A stretch of 64,000 nucleotides of DNA from Methylibium sp. NZG (GCA_001263235.1 LGRD01000040.1:62001-126000), one strand, 5' to 3'; shown: positions 8,431 through 17,575, counted from the first letter of the stretch. A program made the numbers and translations. The notes: generated by a model not told the origin, from the letters alone.

Positions 8431-9141
8431 TCAAGCCCCGGCGCGGGGCGCAAGCCTTGACCCCGAGTTCATGGCCGCCTGCACCATGCGCCATGCACGG
8501 TGCCCACCGCCGCCCGTGAGCACGATGCAGGCGCCGGCCACGCAGGCGCCGCCGGCGATGTCGAGCACGTGGTGTTGGTAGGTCGTGAGCACCGAAACGC
8601 CGATCGTTGCCAGCCAGGCATGCGCCGCGCAGCGCTGCCACGGGGTGGCAAGGCGCGCGAGCAGCAGCGGCCAGATCAGCAGCAGCACCGCGATGTGCAG
8701 CGAGGGCGAACGGTTGTAGGGCAGGTCCAGCGCCCACAGCAGGCTGAACAGTGGAGCCAACGGGCCGGCGGGCTGCGGGCGCTCGGACTGGAAGCCGAGC
8801 GGGAACGCCGCGTAGGCCACGACCGCGAGGCCCAGCGCCAGCAGCAGCCGCCGCGTGTGCAGATGCAGCGCCGCTGCATCGCGGCAGGCGAAGAACGACA
8901 GCGGCATCAGCACGAAGATCGACAGGTAGGGCAGGATCGTCCATTCGACGAAGGGGATGGCGTGTTCCCAGTCGAACACGCCGCGGCCGATGTCGCTGCG
9001 CAGGCTGGTGAGGTGGTTCGCGGTGGGGTACAGCAGCGCGAAGAGCACGCTCACCTGCGCGAGGTGTTGCGCGGCCCGCTTCGGGGCCAGTGTCGTGGCA
9101 AGGGCCGGGTGGGCGGCGGCGGGCTGGACGATGGCTTGCAT
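8431..9141 (-). CDS. PAP2-type membrane phosphatase
   Basis: This 236-aa protein has about six hydrophobic segments. It carries PAP2-superfamily signatures: PYNRSPSLHIAVL (phosphatase motif 2 with PSLH) and TTYQHHVLDIAGG (motif 3 with the catalytic His and Asp). It most resembles the Aur1/Ipt1-like branch of PAP2 proteins and likely acts on a lipid phosphate or phosphotransfer substrate in the inner membrane. The ATG at 9141 is chosen because upstream sequence encodes low-complexity residues that belong to other frames. Confidence 0.85.
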   Translation of the reverse strand: MQAIVQPAAAHPALATTLAPKRAAQHLAQVSVLFALLYPTANHLTSLRSDIGRGVFDWEHAIPFVEWTILPYLSIFVLMPLSFFACRDAAALHLHTRRLLLALGLAVVAYAAFPLGFQSERPQPAGPLAPLFSLLWALDLPYNRSPSLHIAVLLLIWPLLLARLATPWQRCAAHAWLATIGVSVLTTYQHHVLDIAGGACVAGACIVLTGGGGHRAWRMVQAAMNSGSRLAPRAGA

Positions 9142-9217
9142 GGTCGGCGGCGGTTCGGTCAAACGACGGCGAGGGGGCGCGGCGGCTGTTCTGGCGATTC
9201 GGTTCAGTTCAGCCAGC

Positions 9218-9484
9218 TCAGTCGTAGGCAGCGACCGACAGCGACGGCAGGTCCACTGCGGGCACCTCGTGGGGCGCGTGGCGCACGACCGAGTGGTCGA
9301 TGAAGCCGCCGGTGGCGGCCGGAGCGGCCGGAGTGGCGATTGCGGCGACGGCGATCGGCGCTGCCTGGACCGTCGCGGTCTGGCTGCTCGTGCCGAAGCC
9401 GGCGACGCCGATGGCACATGCGGCCAGGAACGGAACGACGAGCAGCTGGGCAGTCTTGGAAGCGAGGCGGGTCTGGGTGGTCAT
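9218..9484 (-). CDS. Small predicted lipoprotein, unknown
   Basis: This 88-aa product starts at an ATG with GGAG seven bases upstream. It opens with a signal-like stretch ending in PFLAAC, which fits a lipobox with Cys22 as the lipidated residue, followed by an Ala/Thr-rich tail. No family is recognised. It is followed by the PAP2 gene and preceded by another tiny membrane protein, and all three read leftward, so they may be co-transcribed. Confidence 0.6.
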   Translation of the reverse strand: MTTQTRLASKTAQLLVVPFLAACAIGVAGFGTSSQTATVQAAPIAVAAIATPAAPAATGGFIDHSVVRHAPHEVPAVDLPSLSVAAYD

Positions 9485-9554
9485 GGTGATCTCCTGGGGG
9501 GTTGGGGCAACTGGGCAACTGGGCGACTGGATTGAGGTGGGGTGCGAGAGCACG

Positions 9555-9800
9555 TCAGCCGATGCGTGCCGGCAAGGCTTGGCCGACCTGGCCGGCGCCG
9601 GTGTGGGCCGTGGCGAGTGCGAACACGACGGCGCCGAGCAGCGTGGCCGAGATCAGCACGCTGGCCAGGACGCCGGCGTAGGCCGGGTCGAACGCCAGGG
9701 CGACGCCGCCGAGCAGCGTGGTCGAGATCAGCGCGCTGCACACGGCGGCGATCAGGCGGGTGGCGAGGGGGGTGCGGAAGGGGGTCTGGGTGGCTTGCAT
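9555..9800 (-). CDS. Small membrane protein, unknown
   Basis: This 81-aa protein has two hydrophobic stretches (LIAAVCSALISTTLLGGVALAF and VLASVLISATLLGAVVFALA) that share an internal ISxTLLG repeat, so it may be a hairpin of two membrane helices. The ATG at 9800 has AGGAGAA upstream. An array of CTCAAG direct repeats at 9875-9911 lies just upstream and may control it. No known family is recognised. Confidence 0.6.
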   Translation of the reverse strand: MQATQTPFRTPLATRLIAAVCSALISTTLLGGVALAFDPAYAGVLASVLISATLLGAVVFALATAHTGAGQVGQALPARIG

Positions 9801-9874
9801 CACGTTCTCCTGGGTGGGTCGCAGCAACGTTTGCTGCGGTGACGTGACTGTCGGCCAGCACCCCCTGCGGCGTC

Positions 9875-9911
9875 CTCAAGCGGGTCTCAAGGGTTCTCAA
9901 GCGTTCTCAAG
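9875..9911. promoter_or_regulatory. Array of four CTCAAG direct repeats
   Basis: CTCAAG occurs at 9875, 9886, 9896 and 9906, with spacings of 11, 10 and 10 bp, about one helical turn. The array lies 75 bp upstream of the small membrane protein gene. Head-to-tail short repeats spaced near 11 bp are typical binding sites of OmpR/PhoB-type winged-helix domains. The gene next door (10081-12780) encodes such a domain. The repeats are seen; the pairing with that regulator is inference. Confidence 0.5.
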
Positions 9912-10080
9912 GACGAGCGGGGGCGCCCCAAGGCGCATCGCCGGGGCAGGCTGAGCGCAGCCCGGCTCTGAGGGCGGCTCTGGGGGCGGCTCGGAGGCGC
10001 AACCGATGGCGCCGGGGGCGTGCCGGTGAGGCGTGGATCAGCCCGCCCAGGCTCCGGCCGGGCGGCACGGCGAGGGGCGC

Positions 10081-12780
10081 TCAGGCCGCGTCGTCGGTCG
10101 CGAAAGCGATGGTCCCGATGTCGGCCTCAAGCAGCGCGGCGCCTTCGGCGTGCAGGCGCGCGAACTCGCGCTCGCCGAGCACGGCGGTGGCGAGCTGCGT
10201 CGCACGCCGAATGGCTTCGGCTTCGTTGGCCTCGCGCGCCTCGCCGAGGTCGGTGGCCACCTTGTCGGCAAAGCCAGCCAAGCGCGCCGCTGCCCGCGGC
10301 CGCGACTCCAGGGCAGCCAACAGCGCAAAGTACTCGCCCAAGTTCACGCTGAACATCCGTGCGAGCGGCCACACGTCGCGCAGCACGGCGCGCGCCTGGG
10401 TCGTGTCGCCCAGCATCAGCCAGGCGGCGCCGACGGCACCGTAAACATTGCAGCGCGCAAAGGGGTCGCGCCCGCCCGACAGCGTGCGCATCAGCGCCTG
10501 GCCGGTTTCGACCGCGGCCGCCGCGTCGCCGGCCGCGAGCTGAAACTGCAGCAGGTTGGACGCAATCGTCAAGGTCGGGGCCCCGGTGGCCTGAAGCAGC
10601 CGGCGGGCTTGCTGAACCTGCCGGATCGCCTCTGGCATGTCGCCCGCATACGCGGCCAGCAAGGCGGCTGCTTCTGGGCGCAGGAAGCGCCGCTGGGCAG
10701 GCCAATCGGCGCTTTCGCACTCGGCCGCATCGCGCAGCGCCAGCCGGGCATCGTCGTGACGCACGAGCCTCGCCAAGAGATGGCAATGTTTGGTGAGCAA
10801 GGCATAGCGCAACCAGCGCTGCCGCGGCGTGTGGTGCGCCGCTGGCAGGCCGTGCAGCGCAGTGCGCACCATGTCCTCGGCACGCGGCACGGAGACACCG
10901 TCGATGACCATCGACATGCCGCGCGCCAGCCGGGCGCGCAGATCGACGTCCGCATGCGCCTGCAACCACGGCTCGCAGCGCTCGCACAGCGCGAGCAGCC
11001 CGCGCGGGTCCGAGCGGCGCAACACCGGTAGCAGGGTGACGGCACAGCGCAGCGCGCTCAGCCGGTCGTCGGCGGCGCAGGCCCATTCATAGGCCTGCCA
11101 GCCGTTGTCCACGTCGGCGAGCATGGCTTCGACCCACGCATTCGCGCTCGTTGCGCCCGACCAGGCTCCGTCCCAGTCCGCGTCGAAGCGTTCGGCGAAC
11201 GCCAGCGCGTGGCGCTGCCGCAGCGCCGCTTCTTCCCCCGCCTCGCGCCGCAGCCCCTCGAGTGCGAACAGGCGCGGCGTGTCGAGCAGCCGGTAGCGCG
11301 GCTCGGTGGTGTCGTTCAGGGTGGCGTTGGGTGCGGCGTCGGGTGTGAGGTCGGGTGTGAGGTCGGGTGTGAGGTCGGGTGTGAGGTCCGGCCCGAGGTC
11401 GGCGGCGGTGTTGGGCAGAACAGCCACCACCAGCGACCGGTCCACCAGCAGCGCCAGCGCGTCCAGCACGGCCCACTCGTCGAGCGTCTCGTCGGCCACC
11501 ACCTGCCGCACCAGGGTCAGCGAGGCGCTGCCGGCAAAGACGGCCAGGCGCCGGAACACGGCGCGTTCGGGCTCGTCGAGGAAGCCGTGGCTCCACTCCA
11601 GCGTGGCGCGCAGCGTGCGCTGGCGCGCCGGGGCGGCGCGGTTGCGGCCGTCGGTCAACAGCCTGAGCCGGTCGTGCATCGAGGCGGCGAGCTGCTGCAC
11701 GCCCAACATCGGCGCACGTGCCGCGGCCATTTCGATGGCGAGCGCCAGGCCATCGAGTTCGCGGCACAGCGTGATCACCGCCGGCGCGTTGGCATCGGTG
11801 AAGGCGAAGCGCGCATCGGCCTGGCGGGCGCGCGCGACGAACAGCGCCACGGCGCCGAAAGCCAGCGCGTCGGCTGCGGGCAGCGGCCCGTCGGGCACGC
11901 GCAGCGCATCGACGCGGTAGACGCACTCGCGCGCCAGCTTCAGCGGCGCCTGGCTGGTGACGAGCAGGCGCAGGCCGGGCGCCGCATCGAGCAAGGCCTG
12001 CACGACGGCGGCGGTGCCGTCGAGCAGGTGCTCGGCGTTGTCCAGCGCGATCAGCATCGTCAGCGGCGCCGCCTGGCTGCACAGGCCGGCCAGCGGGTCC
12101 CCTTGGCCGATGCTGAAGCCCAGCGCGGTGGCGACGGTGTTGGCAAGCGCCGCCGGGTCGGTGACGGGCGACAGGTCCACCCAGCACACACCGTGCGCAA
12201 AGTCATTGCGTCGGCGGTGCAGCAAGGCTTGCGCCAGCCGCGTCTTGCCCATGCCGCCAGCACCGACGATGCTGACCAGGCGTTGCTGCGCGACGAGCTC
12301 GGAGAGCGCCGCGAGGTCGCGCTCGCGACCGATCAGCGGCGGCAACTCGGCCGGCAGGTTGGTGCGCAGCGTGGGGCGCGGGGTGGGGTCGGTTGGGGCC
12401 GCGGCTTCAGCAACGCGGCCTGGCGACGCAGGCGACGCCACCTGCATCGTGAAGCGGTAACCGCGCCCGGGGATGGTGGCAATGCTGTCGGCGCCCAGCA
12501 CCTTGCGCAGGCTGCTGATCTGTGTCGTGAGGTTGCCTTCTTCGACCACCACACCGGGCCAGACGGTGTCGATCAGCGCGTGCTTGGTGAGCAGTGCGCC
12601 GGGCCGCTCGGCCAGCGCGAGCAGCAGGTCAAAGGCGCGCGCACCCAGGCTCGCCGGCTGGCCGTCCACCATCAGCCGCCGCTCCAGCGGCTGCAACTCG
12701 AACCGCCCGCCGGGGCCGAAGCGCTGCATTGACATCTGCTGCTCGAGCCGCAGGACCATGCCGGCCTTGATCGTGTTCAT
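10081..12780 (-). CDS. Winged-helix regulator with STAND-type ATPase domain
   Basis: This 899-aa protein carries an OmpR-like winged-helix DNA-binding domain at roughly residues 20-115 (RAFDLLLALAERPGALLTKHALID then GRGYRF). A predicted NTPase follows, with P-loop GAGGMGKTRLAQ near residue 200 and a Walker-B-like MLIALDNAEHLL, then a long helical C terminus. No phosphorylation domain is present. Such large regulators couple nucleotide state to transcription. A PDLT tandem repeat (12-bp units at 11338-11397) sits between domains. The ATG at 12780 has AAGGAG; the earlier ATG at 12840 lacks one. It lies divergent from the cbb operon. Confidence 0.85.
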   Translation of the reverse strand: MNTIKAGMVLRLEQQMSMQRFGPGGRFELQPLERRLMVDGQPASLGARAFDLLLALAERPGALLTKHALIDTVWPGVVVEEGNLTTQISSLRKVLGADSIATIPGRGYRFTMQVASPASPGRVAEAAAPTDPTPRPTLRTNLPAELPPLIGRERDLAALSELVAQQRLVSIVGAGGMGKTRLAQALLHRRRNDFAHGVCWVDLSPVTDPAALANTVATALGFSIGQGDPLAGLCSQAAPLTMLIALDNAEHLLDGTAAVVQALLDAAPGLRLLVTSQAPLKLARECVYRVDALRVPDGPLPAADALAFGAVALFVARARQADARFAFTDANAPAVITLCRELDGLALAIEMAAARAPMLGVQQLAASMHDRLRLLTDGRNRAAPARQRTLRATLEWSHGFLDEPERAVFRRLAVFAGSASLTLVRQVVADETLDEWAVLDALALLVDRSLVVAVLPNTAADLGPDLTPDLTPDLTPDLTPDAAPNATLNDTTEPRYRLLDTPRLFALEGLRREAGEEAALRQRHALAFAERFDADWDGAWSGATSANAWVEAMLADVDNGWQAYEWACAADDRLSALRCAVTLLPVLRRSDPRGLLALCERCEPWLQAHADVDLRARLARGMSMVIDGVSVPRAEDMVRTALHGLPAAHHTPRQRWLRYALLTKHCHLLARLVRHDDARLALRDAAECESADWPAQRRFLRPEAAALLAAYAGDMPEAIRQVQQARRLLQATGAPTLTIASNLLQFQLAAGDAAAAVETGQALMRTLSGGRDPFARCNVYGAVGAAWLMLGDTTQARAVLRDVWPLARMFSVNLGEYFALLAALESRPRAAARLAGFADKVATDLGEAREANEAEAIRRATQLATAVLGEREFARLHAEGAALLEADIGTIAFATDDAA
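11338..11397. repeat. 12-bp tandem repeat inside the regulator gene
   Basis: Four identical units GTCGGGTGTGAG and one diverged unit make five copies in a row. On the coding strand they give repeated PDLT residues. The 12-bp unit equals four codons, so copy-number change would not break the frame. Confidence 0.85.
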
Positions 12781-13060
12781 GAACGCTCCTTCGAGCGCAG
12801 GTTCGTGGCGGGCATCGGTGTTTCCATTCCGGGCCGGCATTTTCGCTCTCTCGCGACGGTTTGCGATGATTCACGGGTCACCCCCGATGTCGTTTTCCCT
12901 CGGCGCAAAGGGCCTTTCAGCCGGTCCGAAGACACTATGGACCTCAGAGGGAATCGGCTGAACAATCGAAGAGTGCGGCCCGTCGATCGAGGCGCAATCG
13001 GGTGGCGCGCGAGCTGGCGCTCGATCATCGCCAAAAGGCGAATCTGCAAGGAGCAACTGC
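12781..13060. other. Divergent intergenic region before the cbb operon
   Basis: No gene is supported in this 280-bp gap between the leftward regulator and the rightward cbbX-like fragment and cbb operon. It must hold the promoters of both. I see no certain -35/-10 pair and no clear LysR (CbbR) site. Confidence 0.4.
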
Positions 13061-13279
13061 GTGGGGTGTGTCGACGAGCCGAACCGGGCCACTGAAAACC
13101 ACCGTGAAGATCTGGAGGTGATCCTGGCCGGCTATAAAGGCCGCATGGACGCCTTCTTCCACTGCAACCCCGGCACAGCGTCGCGCATTGCGCAACGCAT
13201 CGAGTTGAGCACCCTGCAGGCCGAGGCCCTCCCGGCCGGCCGCGTGTTCGGCGCCTCGCCCCCCACGAAAGGATCGTGA
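13061..13279 (+). pseudogene. cbbX: Remnant of cbbX (Rubisco activase), 72-codon open frame
   Basis: Residues 11-48 read ENHREDLEVILAGYKGRMD and AFFHCNPGTASRIAQRIE. From memory this matches the C-terminal part of the AAA+ domain of CbbX, the red-type Rubisco activase of about 300 aa, around its NPG-SR segment. The Walker A and B regions are missing, so it cannot be a working ATPase. The fragment precedes cbbY, where cbbX sits in the classic cbbLSXY order. The GTG at 13061 has a good AAGGAG seven bases before it and the frame stays open, so it may still be translated and coupled to cbbY. Confidence 0.7.
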
Positions 13280-13280
13280 C

Positions 13281-14102
13281 ATGAGCATCCACGCCCTCGT
13301 CTTCGACGTGGACGGCACGATGGCCGACACCGAAGAGGCGCACCGCACCGCCTTCAACCTGGCCTTCGAGCGCTACCGGCTCGGCTGGGTCTGGGGCCGC
13401 GCGGAGTACCGCGAGCTGCTCAAGGTGACGGGTGGCAAGGAGCGCATCTACCACTACATCCGCTCGCTCACACCGGTCGGCCCCACCGAGTACAAACGGC
13501 TGCTGGCGCTCGTGCCCGACCTGCACGCCGAGAAGACGCGCTTTTACAGCTCGGTGGTGAGCGACGGCGCGGTGCCGCTGCGCAGCGGCGTCGAGCGTTT
13601 CCTCGACGAGGCGCTGGCAGCCGGCTGCCGGCTCGCCATCGCGAGCACGACGACCGCCGTCAACATCGACGCGCTGCTGCAGACCACGCTCGGTGCGCGC
13701 GGGCTCGAGATGTTCAGCGTGATCGCCTGCGGCGACCAGGTGCGCAACAAGAAGCCCGCGCCGGACATCTACCAATTGGCGCTGCACCACCTGGGGCTGC
13801 ACCCCGAGCAGGCGGTCGCCTTCGAGGACTCGCCCAACGGCATGCGCGCGGCCGTGGCGGCGGGGCTGTGGACCGTGGTCACGCCAACCTTCTGGACCGA
13901 GGGCGGTGACTTCTCGGCGGCCGGGCTGGTGTTGCCTGAGCTCGGCGACCCGGCCGTGCCGCTGCCTGGCGAGCCCGGTGGCAGCTTGACGTCGGCAGGC
14001 TGGCTCACGTTCGAAGAGCTGATGCGCAAGGCCCGGCCGGAACCGACGCCGAGCGAGGTGAGTGCGCTGTACGACAGCAAGCCGACGGGAAGCCGACCAT
14101 GA
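13281..14102 (+). CDS. cbbY: CbbY, HAD-family sugar bisphosphate phosphatase
   Basis: This 273-aa protein has the HAD motifs [13 protein letters not shown] (motif I, nucleophile Asp), STTTA (motif II), KKPAPDIY (motif III Lys) and FEDSPNG (motif IV). Long N-terminal CbbY features, [23 protein letters not shown], separate it from other HAD enzymes. CbbY removes xylulose-1,5-bisphosphate, a Rubisco misfire product that inhibits the enzyme. It lies one base after the cbbX-like fragment and overlaps rpe by ATGA, opening an operon of Calvin-cycle genes. Confidence 0.93.
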   Translation: MSIHALVFDVDGTMADTEEAHRTAFNLAFERYRLGWVWGRAEYRELLKVTGGKERIYHYIRSLTPVGPTEYKRLLALVPDLHAEKTRFYSSVVSDGAVPLRSGVERFLDEALAAGCRLAIASTTTAVNIDALLQTTLGARGLEMFSVIACGDQVRNKKPAPDIYQLALHHLGLHPEQAVAFEDSPNGMRAAVAAGLWTVVTPTFWTEGGDFSAAGLVLPELGDPAVPLPGEPGGSLTSAGWLTFEELMRKARPEPTPSEVSALYDSKPTGSRP

Positions 14103-14800
14103 ACCCCACCGGGGTTCGCATTGCCCCCAGCCTGCTGTCGGCCGACTTTGCGCGGCTGGGCGAAGAGGTCACGGCGGTGATTGCGGCTGGCGCCGACCTG
14201 ATCCACTTCGACGTGATGGACAACCACTACGTGCCCAACCTGACGGTGGGGCCGCTGGTGTGCCAGGCGATCAAGCCTTACGCTGTTTCGGGGGCCGCCA
14301 CCATTCCGATCGACGTGCACCTGATGGTCAAGCCGGTGGATGCCATCGTGCCGATGTTCGCCCAGGCGGGCGCCTCCATCATCTCCTTCCACCCCGAGGC
14401 CAGCGAGCACGTGGACCGCACGATCCAGCTGATCCGCGCGAGCGGCTGCAAGGCCGGGCTGGTGTTCAACCCGGCCACGCCACTGATCCACCTCGACCAC
14501 GTGCTGGAGCAGCTCGACCTGGTGCTGATCATGTCGGTCAACCCGGGCTTCGGCGGGCAGAGCTTCATCGAATCGGCGCTGCGCAAGATCGAGGCGGTGC
14601 GCAAGCGAATCGACGCCACGGGCAAGGACATCTGGCTCGAAGTCGATGGCGGTGTGAAGGCCGACAACGCGCGCCGCATCTGCAGCGCCGGCGCCGACAC
14701 ACTCGTGGCTGGCTCGGCGGTGTTCAGCGGCGGCCGGTACGCCGAGGCGATCGGTTCGATCCGCGAGCAGGCCCGGCTCGGCCAGCAAGCGCGCGCGTGA
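14099..14800 (+). CDS. rpe: Ribulose-phosphate 3-epimerase
   Basis: This 233-aa TIM-barrel enzyme interconverts ribulose-5-phosphate and xylulose-5-phosphate in the Calvin and pentose phosphate pathways. Diagnostic segments are [16 protein letters not shown] at the N terminus, [20 protein letters not shown], and [11 protein letters not shown], followed by LEVDGGV with the catalytic Asp. It overlaps cbbY upstream. Its place in the cbb block corresponds to cbbE. Confidence 0.96.
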   Translation: MNPTGVRIAPSLLSADFARLGEEVTAVIAAGADLIHFDVMDNHYVPNLTVGPLVCQAIKPYAVSGAATIPIDVHLMVKPVDAIVPMFAQAGASIISFHPEASEHVDRTIQLIRASGCKAGLVFNPATPLIHLDHVLEQLDLVLIMSVNPGFGGQSFIESALRKIEAVRKRIDATGKDIWLEVDGGVKADNARRICSAGADTLVAGSAVFSGGRYAEAIGSIREQARLGQQARA

Positions 14801-14838
14801 ACGTGCAGGCCGGAGCCCACAGCGGGGATCCACTCAAG

Positions 14839-15597
14839 ATGCACGCGCTGCCCCCGATAGACGCTGTGGCCTTCGACCTCGACGGCACGCTCCTCGACAG
14901 CGCACCCGACATCGGGCGTGCGCTGAACTCGGCGCTGGCGCAAGAAGGGCTGCGGCGCGTCGACCTGGCGACGGTGCTCGGCTGGATCGGCGACGGGCCC
15001 GACGTGCTGATCGCCCGCGCGCTCGCCGCCCAGGGCATGCCGGCTGACGACGGCCGCCCACAGGTTGCAGCGCTGCGCGGTCGCTTGCGTCGCGCGTTCG
15101 ACGTGGCCACGCTGTCTGCGCCGCTGGTCGATGGCAAGGTCTTCCCCGGTGTTCACGCGTTGCTTGCTGCCCTGCACGGTGCGCTGCCGATGGTGGTGGT
15201 CACCAACAAGCCCACGCCGCTGGCGCGGGCCGTGCTCGGCGCGGCCGACCTGTTGCCGTGGGTCGCCCAGGTTCACGGGGCCGACACCGCCGCGCTGCGC
15301 AAACCCGCACCGGCGATGCTGCTGGCCGCGGCGCAGCAGCTGGGCATCGAACCGCAGCGCCTGTTGATGGTCGGCGATGGTCCGGCCGACATGCTGTGTG
15401 CCGAGGCAGCGGGCTGCCCCGCGGCGCTCGTTGCGTGGGGTTACGGCGCGCACGCAGTCCCCGCTCACCTCAGCCCCCGGCATGTGGCCACGCCGCACCA
15501 GCTGCTCGGCGCGCTGCGCGCTGCGCTGCTGGACGGCCTGCCCGCAGGCGCTCTGATCAACGCGCAGCGTGGTCGCGGCAGAATCGTCACCTCTTAG
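14839..15597 (+). CDS. gph: Phosphoglycolate phosphatase (CbbZ type)
   Basis: This 252-aa HAD phosphatase hydrolyses 2-phosphoglycolate, the product of Rubisco oxygenation. Motifs are AFDLDGTLLDSAPDIG, VVTNKPT, RKPAPAMLL and MVGDGPADM. A GTG at 14797 overlapping the rpe stop would add 14 residues and allow coupling; the ATG at 14839 gives the usual N terminus just before the HAD motif and is preferred, though the choice is uncertain. The order cbbY-E-Z-F-P matches known cbb operons. Confidence 0.9.
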   Translation: MHALPPIDAVAFDLDGTLLDSAPDIGRALNSALAQEGLRRVDLATVLGWIGDGPDVLIARALAAQGMPADDGRPQVAALRGRLRRAFDVATLSAPLVDGKVFPGVHALLAALHGALPMVVVTNKPTPLARAVLGAADLLPWVAQVHGADTAALRKPAPAMLLAAAQQLGIEPQRLLMVGDGPADMLCAEAAGCPAALVAWGYGAHAVPAHLSPRHVATPHQLLGALRAALLDGLPAGALINAQRGRGRIVTS

Positions 15598-15607
15598 GGA
15601 GCCCGCC

Positions 15608-16666
15608 ATGCCGACCGGAGGAAAGTCCACTCTCACGCAGTTTCTGATCGAAGAGCGCCGCCGCGCGCCGCAGGCCACGGGCGACCTGAACGCGCTGATC
15701 ACCGACGTCTCGCTGGCCTGCAAGGCGATCTCGCGCAAGGTGGCCTACGGTGGGCTGGCCGCCGGCATCGTCGATGCGCGGGCCGAAGAACCCACGGCGC
15801 TCGGTGCCTTGAGCAACCACATGTTCCTGCGCGCCAACGAGTGGGGCGGGCATGTGGCGGGCATGGTGTCGGAAGCGCTCGAAGGCGTCTTCACGCTGCC
15901 GCCTCAGTACCCGCGCGGAAAGTACCTGCTGGCGTTCGATGCGCTCGACGGCGTGTCCAACACCGACGTCAACATGGCGGTGGGCAGCATCTTCTCGGTC
16001 ACGCGTGCGGCCACACCCGAGGCCGACCCGAAGCCCGAGGACTTTTTGCAGCCCGGCACCCAACAGGTGTGCGCGGGCTACGCGCTGTACGGCCCGGCCA
16101 CGATGCTGGTGCTGACGCTGGGCAAGGGCACGCACGCCTTCACGCTCGACCCGCAGCTCGGCGAGTGGGTGCTGAGCCACCCGAACCTCAGCATTCCGCC
16201 GAAGACGCACGAGTTCGCGATCAACGCGTCGAACAGCCGCTTCTGGGAGCCGGCCGTCAAGCGCTATGTCGACGAGTGCATGGCCGGCGCCACCGGCCCG
16301 CGCGGGGCCGACTTCCACATGCGCTGGATCGCCTCGCTCGTGGCCGAGACACACCGCATCCTGATGCGTGGCGGCGTGTTCATGGTTCCGCGCGACACGA
16401 AGGACGCGAGCCGTGCCGGCCGCTTGCGCCTGCTCTACGAGGCCAACCCGATCTCGATGTTGATCGAGCAGGCCGGCGGCATGGCCTCCACCGGCCACAC
16501 GCGGCTGATGGAGGTGCAGCCCGAATCGCTGCACCAGCGCGTGGGCTTCGTGTTCGGCTCGGCCGACGAGGTCTCGCGCATCGAGCAGTACCACAACGAA
16601 GAGCCGCAAGACACCTACCAGTCGCCGCTGTTCGGCAAGCGCGGGCTGTTCGCCACGTCGGCTTGA
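15608..16666 (+). CDS. fbp: Class I fructose-1,6-bisphosphatase
   Basis: This 352-aa enzyme removes the 1-phosphate of fructose-1,6-bisphosphate in the Calvin cycle and gluconeogenesis. It has the metal-binding DALDGVSNTDVNMAVGSIFS and the C-terminal RLRLLYEANPISMLIEQAGG characteristic of class I enzymes. The ATG at 15608 follows AGGGAG at an optimal distance. It sits ten bases after gph and is the cbbF gene of the operon. Confidence 0.95.
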   Translation: MPTGGKSTLTQFLIEERRRAPQATGDLNALITDVSLACKAISRKVAYGGLAAGIVDARAEEPTALGALSNHMFLRANEWGGHVAGMVSEALEGVFTLPPQYPRGKYLLAFDALDGVSNTDVNMAVGSIFSVTRAATPEADPKPEDFLQPGTQQVCAGYALYGPATMLVLTLGKGTHAFTLDPQLGEWVLSHPNLSIPPKTHEFAINASNSRFWEPAVKRYVDECMAGATGPRGADFHMRWIASLVAETHRILMRGGVFMVPRDTKDASRAGRLRLLYEANPISMLIEQAGGMASTGHTRLMEVQPESLHQRVGFVFGSADEVSRIEQYHNEEPQDTYQSPLFGKRGLFATSA

Positions 16667-16690
16667 ACGGCTCCACACCCGACCCCTCAC

Positions 16691-17569
16691 ATGTCCGCAA
16701 AACACCCCATCATCGCCATCACCGGCTCGTCGGGCGCCGGCACCACCTCGGTCACGCGAACCTTCGAGAACATCTTTCGCCGCGAAGGCGTGCAGGCCGC
16801 CATCGTCGAGGGCGACAGCTTTCACCGCTACGACCGCGCCGAGATGAAGCTCAAGCTCGCCGAGGCCGAGGCCGCCGGCATCCGCCACTACAGCCACTTC
16901 GGCGAAGACGCCAACCTGTTTGTCGAACTCGAGTCGCTCTTCCGCGACTACGCCGCGCGCGGCAGCGGCCTGGCCCGCAAGTACCTGCACAACGACGAAG
17001 AGGCCGCGCCGTACCGCCAACCGCAAGGCACCTTCACCGCCTGGGAGCCGCTGCCGCCGAGCGAGTTGCTGTTCTACGAGGGCCTGCACGCGGGCGTGAA
17101 GACGGCCGACGTCGACGTGGCCCGGTTTGCCGACCTGTTGATCGGTGTGGTGCCGGTGATCAACCTCGAATGGATCCAGAAGCTGCACCGCGACAAGGTC
17201 ACGCGCGGCTACAGCACCGAGGCGGTGACCGACGTGATCCTGCGCCGCATGCACGACTACGTTCACTACATCTGCCCGCAGTTCGAGCGCACGCACATCA
17301 ACTTCCAGCGCGTGCCGGTGGTGGACACGAGCAACCCGTTCATCGCACGCACGATTCCCACCGCCGACGAGAGCCTGGTCGTGATTCGATTCGCCAACCC
17401 GCGCGGCTTCGACTTCCCGTACCTGCTGAGCATGATCCACGACTCGTTCATGTCGCGCGCCAACACGCTGGTGATGCCGGGCGGCAAGATGGAGCTGGCG
17501 ATGCAGCTCATCTTGACGCCGATGATCATGCGGCTGGTGGAGCGCAGGAGGAAGGCGATGGCGGCGTAG
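16691..17569 (+). CDS. prk: Phosphoribulokinase
   Basis: This 292-aa kinase makes ribulose-1,5-bisphosphate, the Rubisco substrate, and is specific to the Calvin cycle. The length fits the proteobacterial octameric type. The P-loop GSSGAGTTSVTR lies at residues 12-23, then GDSFHRYDR, FYEGLHAGV and RAHINFQRVP-like sequence (RTHINFQRVP). It is the last gene of the visible cbb block. Its presence makes Rubisco somewhere in the genome very likely, although none lies in this window. Confidence 0.96.
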   Translation: MSAKHPIIAITGSSGAGTTSVTRTFENIFRREGVQAAIVEGDSFHRYDRAEMKLKLAEAEAAGIRHYSHFGEDANLFVELESLFRDYAARGSGLARKYLHNDEEAAPYRQPQGTFTAWEPLPPSELLFYEGLHAGVKTADVDVARFADLLIGVVPVINLEWIQKLHRDKVTRGYSTEAVTDVILRRMHDYVHYICPQFERTHINFQRVPVVDTSNPFIARTIPTADESLVVIRFANPRGFDFPYLLSMIHDSFMSRANTLVMPGGKMELAMQLILTPMIMRLVERRRKAMAA

Positions 17570-17575
17570 TTCGAC

